Of a stretch of DNA of 64,000 nt, positions 1 to 13,660 are shown in pieces. The translations under genes and the position numbers were made by a program. The stretch lies in NCBI GenBank assembly GCA_026018925.1, contig JAKSZU010000130.1, forward strand, positions 186,001 through 250,000, given 5' to 3'. Source of the stretch: Tupaia tana. Lineage: Eukaryota; Chordata; Mammalia; Scandentia; Tupaiidae. Position 1 is the stretch's first letter, and the number at the start of each line of letters is the position of its first letter. The notes beneath the pieces were generated by a model, which had not been told where the DNA came from, did not search any database, and worked only from the letters and a program-made list of their open reading frames with translations.

Positions 1-103
1 AGACAGGAGAAGAGAGAAACAGAGACCTCAGAGACACAGAGACGGGGATAGAAGGCCAGAGGTGATCCCTACCACACTAGCTTTGCTTGCTGGAGGCTGA
101 AGT
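1..103 (+). repeat. Partial satellite monomer (3' end) at left window edge
   Basis: This is the purine-rich part and tail of a monomer whose 5' part lies outside the window. It carries 'gagacggggatag' and 'agaggtgatccc', the endings typical of the monomer just before an A-type monomer. The nearest match is the 3' end of the monomer at 17,543-17,854, which also precedes an A-type monomer. Confidence 0.9.
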
Positions 104-416
104 ATGAGTAGAAAACCTTCATTTCTCCTGTGCCTGAAATATCTAGTTCCAAGTATCCCTGTGGAATCTTCTCAGAGAAAGGCTCAACTCTCCTGCCTGG
201 AAAAAGGTGCAGAACGGCTTATTAACAAAACAAAGATGGAGCTGAGACCCGAGAGAAAAGCTACCTTTAAAAAAACGCAAAAAAAAAAAATTACCAAAAA
301 AAAAAAAATGAGGAGACCGGAGAAGAGAGAAACAGAGACCTCAGAGACACAGAGACAGGGATAGAAGGCCAGAGGTTCTCCCTACCAAACTAGCCTTGCT
401 TGCTGGAGGCTGAATT
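104..416 (+). repeat. A-type monomer, start of block 1
   Basis: Diagnostic bases are 'gctgaagtatgag' at the start, 'gagaaaggctc', 'ggtgcagaacggc', 'acaaagatggag' with a shortened A-run, 'gagacccgagag' and 'gagaccggagaag'. Here the last A-runs are very long. It carries 'gaaaagctacc' where other A copies have 'gaaattctacc', and 'tatccctgtgg' instead of 'tatccatgtgg'. Confidence 0.85.
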
Positions 417-2290
417 ATGAGTAGAAAACATTCATTTCTCCTGTGCCTGAAATATCTAGTTCCCAGTATCCATGTTGAATCTTCTCAGAGAATGGCTCAA
501 CTCTCCTGCCTGGAAAAAGGAGCAGAACGGCTTATTAACAAAACAAAAGATGGAGATGAGAGCCAGAGAGAAATTCTACCTTTAAAAAAAAGCAAAAAGA
601 AAAAATTACCAAAAAAAAAAAATGAGGAGACAGGAGAAGAGAGAAACAGAGACCTCAGAGACACAGAGACAGGGATAGAAGGCCAGAGGGGCTCCCCACC
701 ACACTAGCTTTGCTTGCTGGAGGCTGAATTATGAGTAGAAAACCTTCATTTCTCCTGTGCCTGAAATATCTAGTTCCCAGTATCCATGTAGAATATTCTC
801 AGAGAATGGCTCAACTCTCCTGCCTGGAAAAAGGAGCAGAAGGGCTTATTAACAAAACAAAAGATGGAGATGAGAGCCAGAGAGAAATTCTACCTTTAAA
901 AAAACGCAAAAAGGAAAAATTACCAAAAAAAAAAAATGAGGAGACAGGAGAAGAGAGAAACAGAGAGCTCAGAGACACAGAGACAGGGATAGAAGGCCAG
1001 AGGGGCTCCCTACCACAATAGCTTTGCTTGCTGGAGGCTGAATTATGAGTAGAAAACCTTCATTTCTCTTGTGCCTGAAATATCTAATTCCCAGTATCCA
1101 TGTGGAATCTTCTCAGAGAATGGCTCAACTCTCCTGCCTGGAAAAAGGAGCAGAAGGGCTTATTAACAAAACAAAAGATGGAGCTGAGAGCCAGAGAGAA
1201 ATTCTACCTTTAAAAAAACGCAAAAAGGAAAAATTACCCCCAAAAAAATGAGGAGACAGGAGAAGAGAGAAACGGAGACCTCAAAGACACAGAGACCGGG
1301 ATAGAAGGCCAGAGGGACTCCCTACCACACTAGCTTTGCTTGCTGGAGGCTGAATTATGAGTAGAAAACCTTCATTTCTCCTGTGCCTGAAATATCTAGT
1401 TCCCAGTATCCATGCGGAATCTTCTCAGAGAATGGCTCAACTCTCCTGCCTGGAAAAAGGAGCAGAAGGGCTTATTAACAAAACAAAAGATGGAGCTGAG
1501 AGCCAGAGAGAAATTCTACCTTTAAAAAAATGCAAAAAGGAAAAATTACCCAAAAAAAATGAGGAGACAGGAGAAGAGAGAAACCGAGACCTCAGAGACA
1601 CAGAGACGGGGATAGAAGGCCAGAGGGGCTCCCTACCACACTAGATTTGCTTGCTGGAGGCTGAATTATGAGTAGAAAACCTTCATTTCTCCTGTGCCTG
1701 AAATATCTAGTTCCCAGTATCCATGTGGAATCTTCTCAGAGAATGGCTCAACTCTCCTGCCTAGAAAAAGGAGCAGAAGGACTTATTAACAAAACAAAAG
1801 ATGGAGCTGAGAGCCAGAGAGAAATTCTACCTTTAAAAAAACGCAAAAAGGAAAAATTACCAAAAAAAAATGAGGAGACAGGAGAAGAGAGAAACAGAGA
1901 CCTCAGAGACACAGAGACAGGGATAGAAAAGCAGAGCTTATCCCTACCACACTAGCTTTGCCTGCTGGAGGCTGAATTATGAGTAGAAAACCTTCATTTC
2001 TCCTGTGCCTGAAATATCTAGTTCCAAGTATCCATGTGGAAACTTCTCAGAGAAAGGCTCAACTCTCCTGCCTGGAAAAAGGAGCAGAAGGGCTTATTAA
2101 CAAAACAAAGATGGAGCTGAGAGCCAGAGAGAAATTCTTCATTTAAAAAAACGCCAAAAGGAAAAATTACCAAAAAAAAAAATGAGGAGACAGGAGAAGA
2201 GACAAACAGAGACCTCAGAGACACAGAGACAGGGATAGAAGGCCAGAGGGGCTCCCTACCACACTAGCTTTGCTTGCTGGAGGCTGAATT

Positions 2291-5200
2291 ATGAGTAGAA
2301 AACCTTCATTTCTCCTGTGCCTGAAATATCTTGTTCCCCGTATCCATGTGGAATCTTCTCAGAGAAGGGCTCAACTCTCCTGCCTGGAAAAAGGAGCAGA
2401 AGGGCTTATTAACAAAACAAAAGATGGAGCTGAGAGCCAGAGAGAAATTCTACCTTTTAAAAAACGCAAAAAGGAAAAATTACCAAAAAAAAAATGAGGA
2501 GACAGAAGAGAGAAACAGAGACCTCAGAGACACAGAGACAGGGATAGAAGGCCAGAGGGGCTCCCTACCACGCTAGCTTTGCCTGCTGGAGGCTGAATTA
2601 TGAGTAGAAAACCTTCATTTCTCCTGTGCCTGAAATATCGAGTTCCCAGTATCCATGTGGAATCTTCTCAGAGAATGGCTCAACTCTCCTGCCTGGAAAA
2701 AGGAGCAGAAGGGCTTATTAACAAAACAAAAGATGGAGCTGAGAGTCAGAGAGAAATTCTACCTTTAAAAAAACGCAAAAAGGAAAAATTACCAAAAAAA
2801 AAATGAGAAGACAGAAGAAGAGAGAAACAGAGACCTCAGAGACACAGAGACCGGGATAGAAGGCCAGAGGGGATCCCTACCACACTAGCTTTGCATGCTG
2901 GAGGCTGAATTATGAGTAGAAAACCTTCATTTCTCCTGTGCCTGAAATATCTAGTTCCCAGTATCCATGTGGAATCTTCTCAGAGAATGGCTCAACTCTC
3001 CTGCCTGGAAAAAGGAGCAGAAGGGCTTATTAACAAAACAAAAGATGGAGCTGAGAGCCAGAGAGAAATTCTACCTTTAAAAAAACGCAAAAAGGAAAAA
3101 TTACCAAAAAAAAAAAAATGAGGAGACAGGGGAAGAGAGAAACAGAGACCTCAGAGACCAGAGACAGGGAGAGAAGGCCAAAGATGCTCCCTACCACACT
3201 AGCTTTGCTTGATGGAGGCTGAATTATGAGTAGAAAACCTTCATTTCTCCTGTGCCTGAAATATCTAGTTCCCAGTGTCCATGTGGAAACTTCTCAAGAA
3301 TGGCTCAACTCTCCTGCCTGGAAAAAGGAGCAGAAGGTCTTATTAACAAAACAAAAGATGGAGCTGAGAGCCAGAGAGAAATTCTACCTTTAAAAAAACG
3401 CAAAAAGGAAAAATTACCAAAAAAATATGAGGAGACAGGAGAAGAGAGAAACAGAGACCTCAGAGACACAGAGACAGAGATAGAAGGACAGAGGGTCTCC
3501 CTACCACACTAGCTTTGCTTGCTGGAGGCTGAATTATGAGTAGAAAACCTTCATTTCTCCTGTGTGTGAAATATCTAGTTCCCAGTATCCATGTGGAATC
3601 TTCTCAGAGAATGGCTCAACTCTCCTGCCTGGAAAAAGGAGCAGAAGGGCTTATTAACAAAACAAAAAATGGAGCTGAGAGCCAGAGAGAAATTCTACCT
3701 TTAAAAAAACGCAAAAAGGAAAAATTACCAAAAAAAAATGAGGAGACAGGAGAAGAGAGAAACAGAGACCTCAAAGACACAGAGACAGGGATAGAAGGCC
3801 AGAGGGGATGCCTACCACACTAGCTTCGCTTGCTGGAGGCTGAATTATGAGTAGAAAACCTTCATTTCTCCTGTGCCTTTAATATCGAGTTCCCAGTATC
3901 CATGTGGAATCTTCTCAGAGAATGGCTCAACTCTCCTGCCTGGAAAAAGGAGCAGAAGGGCTTATTAACAAAACAAAAGATGGAGCTGAGAGTCAGAGAG
4001 AAATTCTACCTTTAAAAAAACGCAAAAAGGAAAAATTTCCCCAAAAAAATGAGAAGACAGAAGAAGAGAGAAACAGAGACCTCAGAGACACAGAGACCGG
4101 GATAGAAGGCCAGAGTGGCTCCCTACCACACTAGCTTTGCTTGCTGGAGGCTGAATTATGAGTAGAAAACCTTCATTTCTCCTGTGCCTGAAATATCTAG
4201 TTCCCAGTATCCATGTGGAATCTTCTCAGAGAATGGCTCAACTCTCCTGTCTGGAAAAAGGAGCAGAAGGGCTTATTAACAAAACAAAAGATGGAGCTGA
4301 GAGCCAGAGAGAAATTCTCCCTTTAAAAAAACGCAAAAAGGAAAAGTTACCCAAAAAAAAATGAGGAGACAGGAGAAGAGAGAAACAGAGACCTCAGAGA
4401 CACAGAGACAGTGATAGAAGGCCAGAGGGGCTCCCTACCACACTAGCTTTGCTTGCTGGAGGCTGAATTATGAGTAGAAAACCTTCATTTCTCCTGTGCC
4501 TGAAATATCTTGTTCCCAGTATCCATGTGGAATCTTCTCAGAGAATGGCTCAACTCTCCTGCCTGGAAAAAGGAGCAGAAGGGCTTATTAACAAAACAAA
4601 GATGGAGCTGAGAGCCAGAGAGAAATTCTACATTTAAAAAAACGCAAAAAGGAAAAATTACCAAAAAAAATGAGGAGACAGGAGAAGAGAGAAACAGAGA
4701 CCTCAGAGACACAGAGACAGGGATAGAAAAGCAGAGGTTATCCCTACCACACTAGCTTTGCCTGCTGGAGGCTGAATTATGAGTAGAAAACCTTCATTTC
4801 TCCTGTGCCTGAAATATCTAGTTCCAAGTATCGATGTGGAATCTTCTCAGAGAAAGGCTCAACTCTCCTGCGTGAAAAAGGAGCAGAAGGGCTTATTAAC
4901 AAAACAAAGATGGAGCTGAGAGCCAGAGAGAAATTCTTCCTTTAAAAAAACGCAAAAAGGAAAAATTACCAAAAAAAAAAATGAGGAGACAGGAGAAGAG
5001 ACAAACAGAGACCTCAGAGACACAGAGACCAGGATAGAAGGCCAGAGTGGCTCCCTACCACACTAGCTTTGCTTGCTGGAGGCTGAATTATGAGTAGAAA
5101 ACCTTCATTTCTCCAGTGCCTGAAATATCTAGTTCCCAGTATCCATGTGGAATCTTCTCAGAGAATGGCTCAACTCTCCTGCCGGGAAAAAGGAGCAGAA

Positions 5201-6026
5201 GGGCTTATTAACAAAACAAAAGATGGAGCTGAGAGCCAGAGAGAAATTCTACCTTTAAAAAAACGCAAAAAGGAAAAATTACCAAAAAGAAAATGAGGAG
5301 ACAGGAGAAGAGAGAAACAGAGACCTCAGAGAAACAGAGACAGGGAGAGAAGGCCAGAGGGGCTCCCTACCACACTAGCTTTGCTTGCTGGAGGCTGAAT
5401 TATGAGTAGAAAACCTTCATTTCTCCTGTGCCTGAAATATCTACTTCCCAGTATCCATGTGGAAACTTCTCAAGAATGGCTCAACTCTCCTGCCTGGAAA
5501 AAGGAGCAGAAGGGCTTATTAACAAAACAAAAGATGGAGCTGAGAGCCAGAGAGAAATTCTACCTTTAAAAAAACGCAAAAAGGAAAAATTACCAAAAAA
5601 AAAAAATGAGGAGACAGGAGAAGAGAGAAACAGAGACCTCAGAGACACAGAGACAGAGATAGAAGTACAGAGGGGCTCCCTACCACACTAGCTTTGCTTG
5701 CTGAAGGCTGAATTATGAGTAGAAAACCTTCATTTCTCCTGTGCCTGAAATATCTAGTTCCCAGTATCCATGTGGAATCTTCTCAGAGAATGGCTCAACT
5801 CTCCTGCCTGGAAAAAGGAGCAGAAGGGCTTATAAACAAAACAGAAAATGGAGCTGAGAGTCAGAGAGAAATTCTACCTTTAAAAAAACGCAAAAAAGGA
5901 AAAATTACCAAAAAAAAATGAGGAGACCGGAGAAGAGAGAAACAGAGACCTCAGAGACACAGAGACAGGGATAGAAGGCCAGAGGGGCTCCCTACCACAC
6001 TAGCTTTGCTTGCTGGAGGCTGAATT
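2291..6026 (+). repeat. 12-monomer tandem duplication, copy 1 (3.7 kb)
   Basis: Twelve monomers (2291 to 5715) repeat in the same order at 6,027-9,762 with a constant offset of 3,735-3,736 bp. Shared rare marks include 'cttgttccccg' with 'gagaagggctc', the 'gagaccagagac' deletion, 'cttgatggagg', 'gtgtgtgaaat', 'ctttaatatcgag', 'tcctgcgtgaaaaag' and 'cttataaacaaaac'. Differences are few, for example 'agagtggctcc' near 5,045 against 'agaggggctcc', and 'tgctgaaggc' against 'tgctggaggc'. Confidence 0.93.
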
Positions 6027-9000
6027 ATGAGTAGAAAACCTTCATTTCTCCTGTGCCTGAAATATCTTGTTCCCCGTATCCATGTGGAATCTTCTCAGAG
6101 AAGGGCTCAACTCTCCTGCCTGGAAAAAGGAGCAGAAGGGCTTATTAACAAAACAAAAGATGGAGCTGAGAGCCAGAGAGAAATTCTACCTTTTAAAAAA
6201 CGCAAAAAGGAAAAATTACCAAAAAAAAATGAGGAGACAGAAGAGAGAAACAGAGACCTCAGAGACACAGAGACAGGGATAGAAGGCCAGAGGGGCTCCC
6301 TACCACGCTAGCTTTGCCTGCTGGAGGCTGAATTATGAGTAGAAAACCTTCATTTCTCCTGTGCCTGAAATATCGAGTTCCCAGTATCCATGTGGAATCT
6401 TCTCAGAGAATGGCTCAACTCTCCTGCCTGGAAAAAGGAGCAGAAGGGCTTATTAACAAAACAAAAGATGGAGCTGAGAGTCAGAGAGAAATTCTACCTT
6501 TAAAAAAACGCAAAAAGGAAAAATTACCAAAAAAAAAATGAGAAGACAGAAGAAGAGAGAAACAGAGACCTCAGAGACACAGAGACCGGGATAGAAGGCC
6601 AGAGGGGATCCCTACCACACTAGCTTTGCATGCTGGAGGCTGAATTATGAGTAGAAAACCTTCATTTCTCCTGTGCCTGAAATATCTAGTTCCCAGTATC
6701 CATGTGGAATCTTCTCAGAGAATGGCTCAACTCTCCTGCCTGGAAAAAGGAGCAGAAGGGCTTATTAACAAAACAAAAGATGGAGCTGAGAGCCAGAGAG
6801 AAATTCTACCTTTAAAAAAACGCAAAAAGGAAAAATTACCAAAAAAAAAAAAATGAGGAGACAGGGGAAGAGAGAAACAGAGACCTCAGAGACCAGAGAC
6901 AGGGAGAGAAGGCCAAAGATGCTCCCTACCACACTAGCTTTGCTTGATGGAGGCTGAATTATGAGTAGAAAACCTTCATTTCTCCTGTGCCTGAAATATC
7001 TAGTTCCCAGTGTCCATGTGGAAACTTCTCAAGAATGGCTCAACTCTCCTGCCTGGAAAAAGGAGCAGAAGGTCTTATTAACAAAACAAAAGATGGAGCT
7101 GAGAGCCAGAGAGAAATTCTACCTTTAAAAAAACGCAAAAAGGAAAAATTACCAAAAAAATATGAGGAGACAGGAGAAGAGAGAAACAGAGACCTCAGAG
7201 ACACAGAGACAGAGATAGAAGGACAGAGGGTCTCCCTACCACACTAGCTTTGCTTGCTGGAGGCTGAATTATGAGTAGAAAACCTTCATTTCTCCTGTGT
7301 GTGAAATATCTAGTTCCCAGTATCCATGTGGAATCTTCTCAGAGAATGGCTCAACTCTCCTGCCTGGAAAAAGGAGCAGAAGGGCTTATTAACAAAACAA
7401 AAAATGGAGCTGAGAGCCAGAGAGAAATTCTACCTTTAAAAAAACGCAAAAAGGAAAAATTACCAAAAAAAAATGAGGAGACAGGAGAAGAGAGAAACAG
7501 AGACCTCAAAGACACAGAGACAGGGATAGAAGGCCAGAGGGGATGCCTACCACACTAGCTTCGCTTGCTGGAGGCTGAATTATGAGTAGAAAACCTTCAT
7601 TTCTCCTGTGCCTTTAATATCGAGTTCCCAGTATCCATGTGGAATCTTCTCAGAGAATGGCTCAACTCTCCTGCCTGGAAAAAGGAGCAGAAGGGCTTAT
7701 TAACAAAACAAAAGATGGAGCTGAGAGTCAGAGAGAAATTCTACCTTTAAAAAAACGCAAAAAGGAAAAATTTCCCCAAAAAAATGAGAAGACAGAAGAA
7801 GAGAGAAACAGAGACCTCAGAGACACAGAGACCGGGATAGAAGGCCAGAGTGGCTCCCTACCACACTAGCTTTGCTTGCTGGAGGCTGAATTATGAGTAG
7901 AAAACCTTCATTTCTCCTGTGCCTGAAATATCTAGTTCCCAGTATCCATGTGGAATCTTCTCAGAGAATGGCTCAACTCTCCTGTCTGGAAAAAGGAGCA
8001 GAAGGGCTTATTAACAAAACAAAAGATGGAGCTGAGAGCCAGAGAGAAATTCTCCCTTTAAAAAAACGCAAAAAGGAAAAGTTACCCAAAAAAAAATGAG
8101 GAGACAGGAGAAGAGAGAAACAGAGACCTCAGAGACACAGAGACAGTGATAGAAGGCCAGAGGGGCTCCCTACCACACTAGCTTTGCTTGCTGGAGGCTG
8201 AATTATGAGTAGAAAACCTTCATTTCTCCTGTGCCTGAAATATCTTGTTCCCAGTATCCATGTGGAATCTTCTCAGAGAATGGCTCAACTCTCCTGCCTG
8301 GAAAAAGGAGCAGAAGGGCTTATTAACAAAACAAAGATGGAGCTGAGAGCCAGAGAGAAATTCTACATTTAAAAAAACGCAAAAAGGAAAAATTACCAAA
8401 AAAAATGAGGAGACAGGAGAAGAGAGAAACAGAGACCTCAGAGACACAGAGACAGGGATAGAAAAGCAGAGGTTATCCCTACCACACTAGCTTTGCCTGC
8501 TGGAGGCTGAATTATGAGTAGAAAACCTTCATTTCTCCTGTGCCTGAAATATCTAGTTCCAAGTATCGATGTGGAATCTTCTCAGAGAAAGGCTCAACTC
8601 TCCTGCGTGAAAAAGGAGCAGAAGGGCTTATTAACAAAACAAAGATGGAGCTGAGAGCCAGAGAGAAATTCTTCCTTTAAAAAAACGCAAAAAGGAAAAA
8701 TTACCAAAAAAAAAAATGAGGAGACAGGAGAAGAGACAAACAGAGACCTCAGAGACACAGAGACCAGGATAGAAGGCCAGAGGGGCTCCCTACCACACTA
8801 GCTTTGCTTGCTGGAGGCTGAATTATGAGTAGAAAACCTTCATTTCTCCAGTGCCTGAAATATCTAGTTCCCAGTATCCATGTGGAATCTTCTCAGAGAA
8901 TGGCTCAACTCTCCTGCCGGGAAAAAGGAGCAGAAGGGCTTATTAACAAAACAAAAGATGGAGCTGAGAGCCAGAGAGAAATTCTACCTTTAAAAAAACG

Positions 9001-9762
9001 CAAAAAGGAAAAATTACCAAAAAGAAAATGAGGAGACAGGAGAAGAGAGAAACAGAGACCTCAGAGAAACAGAGACAGGGAGAGAAGGCCAGAGGGGCTC
9101 CCTACCACACTAGCTTTGCTTGCTGGAGGCTGAATTATGAGTAGAAAACCTTCATTTCTCCTGTGCCTGAAATATCTACTTCCCAGTATCCATGTGGAAA
9201 CTTCTCAAGAATGGCTCAACTCTCCTGCCTGGAAAAAGGAGCAGAAGGGCTTATTAACAAAACAAAAGATGGAGCTGAGAGCCAGAGAGAAATTCTACCT
9301 TTAAAAAAACGCAAAAAGGAAAAATTACCAAAAAAAAAAAATGAGGAGACAGGAGAAGAGAGAAACAGAGACCTCAGAGACACAGAGACAGAGATAGAAG
9401 TACAGAGGGGCTCCCTACCACACTAGCTTTGCTTGCTGGAGGCTGAATTATGAGTAGAAAACCTTCATTTCTCCTGTGCCTGAAATATCTAGTTCCCAGT
9501 ATCCATGTGGAATCTTCTCAGAGAATGGCTCAACTCTCCTGCCTGGAAAAAGGAGCAGAAGGGCTTATAAACAAAACAGAAAATGGAGCTGAGAGTCAGA
9601 GAGAAATTCTACCTTTAAAAAAACGCAAAAAAAGGAAAAATTACCAAAAAAAAATGAGGAGACCGGAGAAGAGAGAAACAGAGACCTCAGAGACACAGAG
9701 ACAGGGATAGAAGGCCAGAGGGGATCCCTACCACACTAGCTTTGCTTGCTGGAGGCTGAATT
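6027..9762 (+). repeat. 12-monomer tandem duplication, copy 2 (3.7 kb)
   Basis: Second copy of 2,291-6,026. The end of the match is near 9,715: copy 1 reads 'agaggggctccc' where copy 2 reads 'agaggggatccc'. The next monomer (9,763) is of another type, so there are two copies rather than three. Confidence 0.93.
8825..9762 (+). repeat. 3-monomer duplication, copy 1 (0.94 kb)
   Basis: Monomers 8,825, 9,137 and 9,450 recur at 9,763, 10,075 and 10,388 with an offset of 938 bp. The first member matches only in its 3' half (accaaaaagaaaatgagg, gagaaacagagacaggg), which places one crossover inside that monomer. Confidence 0.8.
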
Positions 9763-10698
9763 ATGAGTAGAAAACCTTCATTTCTCCTGTGCCTGAAATA
9801 TCTAGTTCCCCGTATCCATGTGGAATCTTCTCAGAGAATGGCTCAACTCTCCTGCCTGGAAAAAGGAGCAGAAGGGCTTATTAACAAAACAAAAGATGGA
9901 GCTGAGAGCCAGAGAGAAATTCTACCTTTAAAAAAACGCAAAAAGGAAAAATTACCAAAAAGAAAATGAGGAGACAGGAGAAGAGAGAAACAGAGACCTC
10001 AGAGAAACAGAGACAGGGAGAGAAGGCCAGAGGGGCTCCCTACCACACTAGCTTTGCTTGCTGGAGGCTGAATTATGAGTAGAAAACCTTCATTTCTCCT
10101 GTGCCTGAAATATCTAGTTCCCAGTATCCATGTGGAAACTTCTCAAGAATGGCTCAACTCTCCTGCCTGGAAAAAGGAGCAGAAGGGCTTATTAACAAAA
10201 CAAAAGATGGAGCTGAGAGCCAGAGAGAAATTCTACCTTTAAAAAAACGCAAAAAGGAAAAATTACCAAAAAAAAAAAATGAGGAGACAGGAGAAGAGAG
10301 AAACAGAGACCTCAGAGACACAGAGACAGAGATAGAAGTACAGAGGGGCTCCCTACCACACTAGCTTTGCTTGCTGGAGGCTGAATTATGAGTAGAAAAC
10401 CTTCATTTCTCCTGTGCCTGAAATATCTAGTTCCCAGTATCCATGTGGAATCTTCTCAGAGAATGGCTAAACTCTCCTGCCTGGAAAAAGGAGCAGAAGG
10501 GCTTATTAACAAAACAGAAAATGGAGCTGAGAGTCAGAGAGAAATTCTACCTTTAAAAAAACGCAAAAAAGGAAAAATTACCAAAAAAAAATGAGGAGAC
10601 CGGAGAAGAGAGAAACAGAGACCTCAGAGACACAGAGACAGGGATAGAAGGCCAGAGGGGATCCCTACCACACTAGCTTTGCTTGCTGGAGGTGAATT
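9763..10698 (+). repeat. 3-monomer duplication, copy 2 (0.94 kb)
   Basis: The first monomer (9,763) is chimeric: its 5' half has 'gttccccgtatcc' as in 10,699, and its 3' half has 'accaaaaagaaaatgagg' as in 8,825. This is what one unequal crossover between those two subtypes would leave. The monomer at 10,388 has 'ggctaaactc' (c to a) against 9,450. At 10,690 one base is missing ('ggaggtgaatt'). Confidence 0.8.
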
Positions 10699-13660
10699 AT
10701 GAGTAGAAAACCTTCATTTCTCCTGTGCCTGAAATATCTAGTTCCCCGTATCCATGTGGAATCTTCTCAGAGAATGGCTCAACTCTCCTGCCTGGAAAAA
10801 GGAGCAGAAGGGCTTATTAACAAAACAAAAGATGGAGCTGAGAGCCAGAGAGAAATTCTACCTTTAAAAAAACGCAAAAAGGAAAAATTACCAAAAAAAA
10901 AATGAGGAGACCGGAGAAGAGAGAAACAGAGACCTCAGAGACACAGAGACAGGGATAGAAGGCCAGAGGGGCTCCCTACCACACTAGCTTTGCTTGCTGG
11001 AGGCTGAATTATGAGTAGAAAACCTTCATTTCTCCTGTGCCTGAAATATCTTGTTCCCAGTATCCATGTGGAATCTTCTCAGAGAATGGCTCAACTCTCC
11101 TGCCTGGAAAAAGGAGCAGAAGGGCTTATTAACAAAACAAAGATGGAGCTGAGAGCCAGAGAGAAATTCTACATTTAAAAAAACGCAAAAAGGAAAAATT
11201 ACCCAAAAAAAATGAGGAGACAGGAGAAGAGAGAAACCGAGACCTCAGAGACACAGAGACGGGGATAGAAGGCCAGAGGGGCTCCCTACCACACTAGATT
11301 TGCTTGCTGGAGGCTGAATTATGAGTAGAAAACCTTCATTTCTCCTGGGCCTGAAATATCTAGTTCCCAGTATCCATGTGGAATCTTCTCAGAGAATGGC
11401 TCAACTCTCCTGCCTGGAAAAAGGAGCAGAAGGGCTTATTAACAAAACAAAAGATGGAGCTGAGAGCCAGAGAGAAATTCTACCTTAAAAAAACGCAAAA
11501 AGGAAAAATTACCAAAAAAAAATGAGGAGACAGGAGAAGAGAGAAACAGAGACCTCAGAGACACAGAGACAGGGATAGAAAAGCAGAGCTTATCCCTACC
11601 ACACTAGCTTTGCCTGCTGGAGGCTGAATTATGAGTAGAAAACCTTCATTTCTCCTGTGCCTGAAATATCTAGTTCCAAGTATCCATGTGGAAACTTCTC
11701 AGAGAAAGGCTCAACTCTCCTGCCTGGAAAAAGGAGCAGAAGGGCTTATTAACAAAACAAAGATGGAGCTGAGAGCCAGAGAGAAATTCTTCATTTAAAA
11801 AAACGCCAAAAGGAAAAATTACCAAAAAAAAAAATGAGGAGACAGGAGAAGAGACAAACAGAGACCTCAGAGACACAGAGACAGGGATAGAAGGCCAGAG
11901 GCGCTCCCTACCACACTAGCTTTGCTTGCTGGAGGCTGAATTATGAGTAGAAAACCTTCATTTCTCCTGTGCCTGAAATATCTACTTCCCCGTATCCATG
12001 TGGAATCTTCTCAGAGAAGGGCTCAACTCTCCTGCCTGGAAAAAGGAGCAGAAGGGCTTATTAACAAAACAAAAGATGGAGCTGAGAGCCAGAGAGAAAT
12101 TCTACCTTTAAAAAAACGCAAAAAGGAAAAATTACCAAAAAAAAATGAGGAGACAGAAGAGAGAAACAGAGACCTCAGAGACACAGAGACAGGGATAGAA
12201 GGCCAGAGGGGCTCCCTACCACACTAGCTTTGCTTGCTGGAGGCTGAATTATGAGTAGAAAACCTTCATTTCTCCTGTGCCTGAAATATCGAGTTCCCAG
12301 TATCCATGTGGAATCTTCTCAGAGAATGGCTCAACTCTCCTGCCTGGAAAAAGGAGCAGAAGGGCTTATTAACAAAACAAAAGATGGAGCTGAGAGTCAG
12401 AGAGAAATTCTACCTTTAAAAAAACGCAAAAAGGAAAAATTACCAAAAAAAAATGAGAAGACAGAAGAAGAGAGAAACAGAGACCTCAGAGACACAGAGA
12501 CCGGGATAGAAGGCCAGAGGGGATCCCTACCACACTAGCTTTGCTTGCTGGAGGCTGAATTATGAGTAGAAAACCTTCATTTCTCCTGTGCCTGAAATAT
12601 CTAGTTCCCAGTATCCATGTGGAATCTTCTCAGAGAATGGCTCAACTCTCCTGCCTGGAAAAAGGAGCAGAAGGGCTTATTAACAAAACAAAAGATGGAG
12701 CTGAGAGCCAGAGAGAAATTCTACCTTTAAAAAAACGCAAAAAGGAAAAATTACCAAAAAAAAAAAAATGAGGAGACAGGGGAAGAGAGAAACAGAGACC
12801 TCAGAGAAACAGAGACAGGGAGAGAAGGCCAAAGATGCTCCCTACCACACTAGCTTTGCTTGCTGGAGGCTGAATTATGAGTAGAAAACCTTCATTTCTC
12901 CTGTGCCTGAAATATCTTGTTCCCAGTATCCATGTGGAATCTTCTCAGAGAATGGCTCAACTCTCCTGCCTGGAAAAAGGAGCAGAAGGGCTTATTAACA
13001 AAACAAAGATGGAGCTGAGAGCCAGAGAGAAATTCTACATTTAAAAAAAGGCAAAAAGGAAAAATTACCAAAAAAAAAATGAGAAGACAGGAGAAGAGAG
13101 AAACAGAGACCTCAGAGACACAGAGACAGGGATAGAAGGCCAGAGGGGCTCCCTACCACACTAGCTTTGCTTGCTGGAGGCTGAATTATGAGTAGAAAAC
13201 CTTCATTTCTCCTGTGCCTGAAATATCTAGTTCCCCGTATCGATGTGGAATCTTCTCAGAGAATGGCTCAACTCTCCTGCCTGGAAAAAGGAGCAGAAGG
13301 GCTTATTAACAAAACAAAAGATGGAGCTGAGAGTCAGAGAAAAATTCTACCTTTAAAAAAACGCAAAAAGGAAAAATTTCCCCCAAAAAAATGAGAAGAC
13401 AGAAGAAGAGAGAAACAGAGACCTCAGAGACACAGAGACCAGGATAGAAGGCCAGAGGGGCTCCCTACCACACTAGCTTTGCTTCCTGGAGGCTGAATTA
13501 TGAGTAGAAAACCTTCATTTCTCCTCTGCCTGAAATATCTAGTTCCCAGTATCCATGTGGAATCTTCTCAGAGAATGGCTCAACTCTCCTGCCTGGAAAA
13601 AGGAGCAGAAGGGCTTATTAACAAAACAAAAGATGGAGCTGAGAGCCAGAGAGAAATTCT

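Noticed and set aside
104..364. Short + strand open frames starting at 'atgagtag' in nearly every monomer, as possible genes
   Set aside because: They recur once per satellite monomer, end at a repeat-borne TAG, change their C-terminus with A-run length, and have no promoter, splice or domain evidence.
104..416. A-type monomer with long A-runs as an inserted retroposon (poly-A tail)
   Set aside because: It is the same length and sequence as other monomers, has no target-site duplication, and the A-runs lie inside the monomer at the usual place.
2018..2224. Minus-strand open frames of 60-80 codons in some monomers
   Set aside because: They are the reverse complement of the same repeat and appear only where local changes remove stops. 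No independent support.
13230..13252. 'ccccgtatcgatgtgg' in some monomers as a possible reverse-strand CENP-B box
   Set aside because: It keeps CCCG and the following T at the right spacing but lacks CGAA at the required place (GTGG instead).
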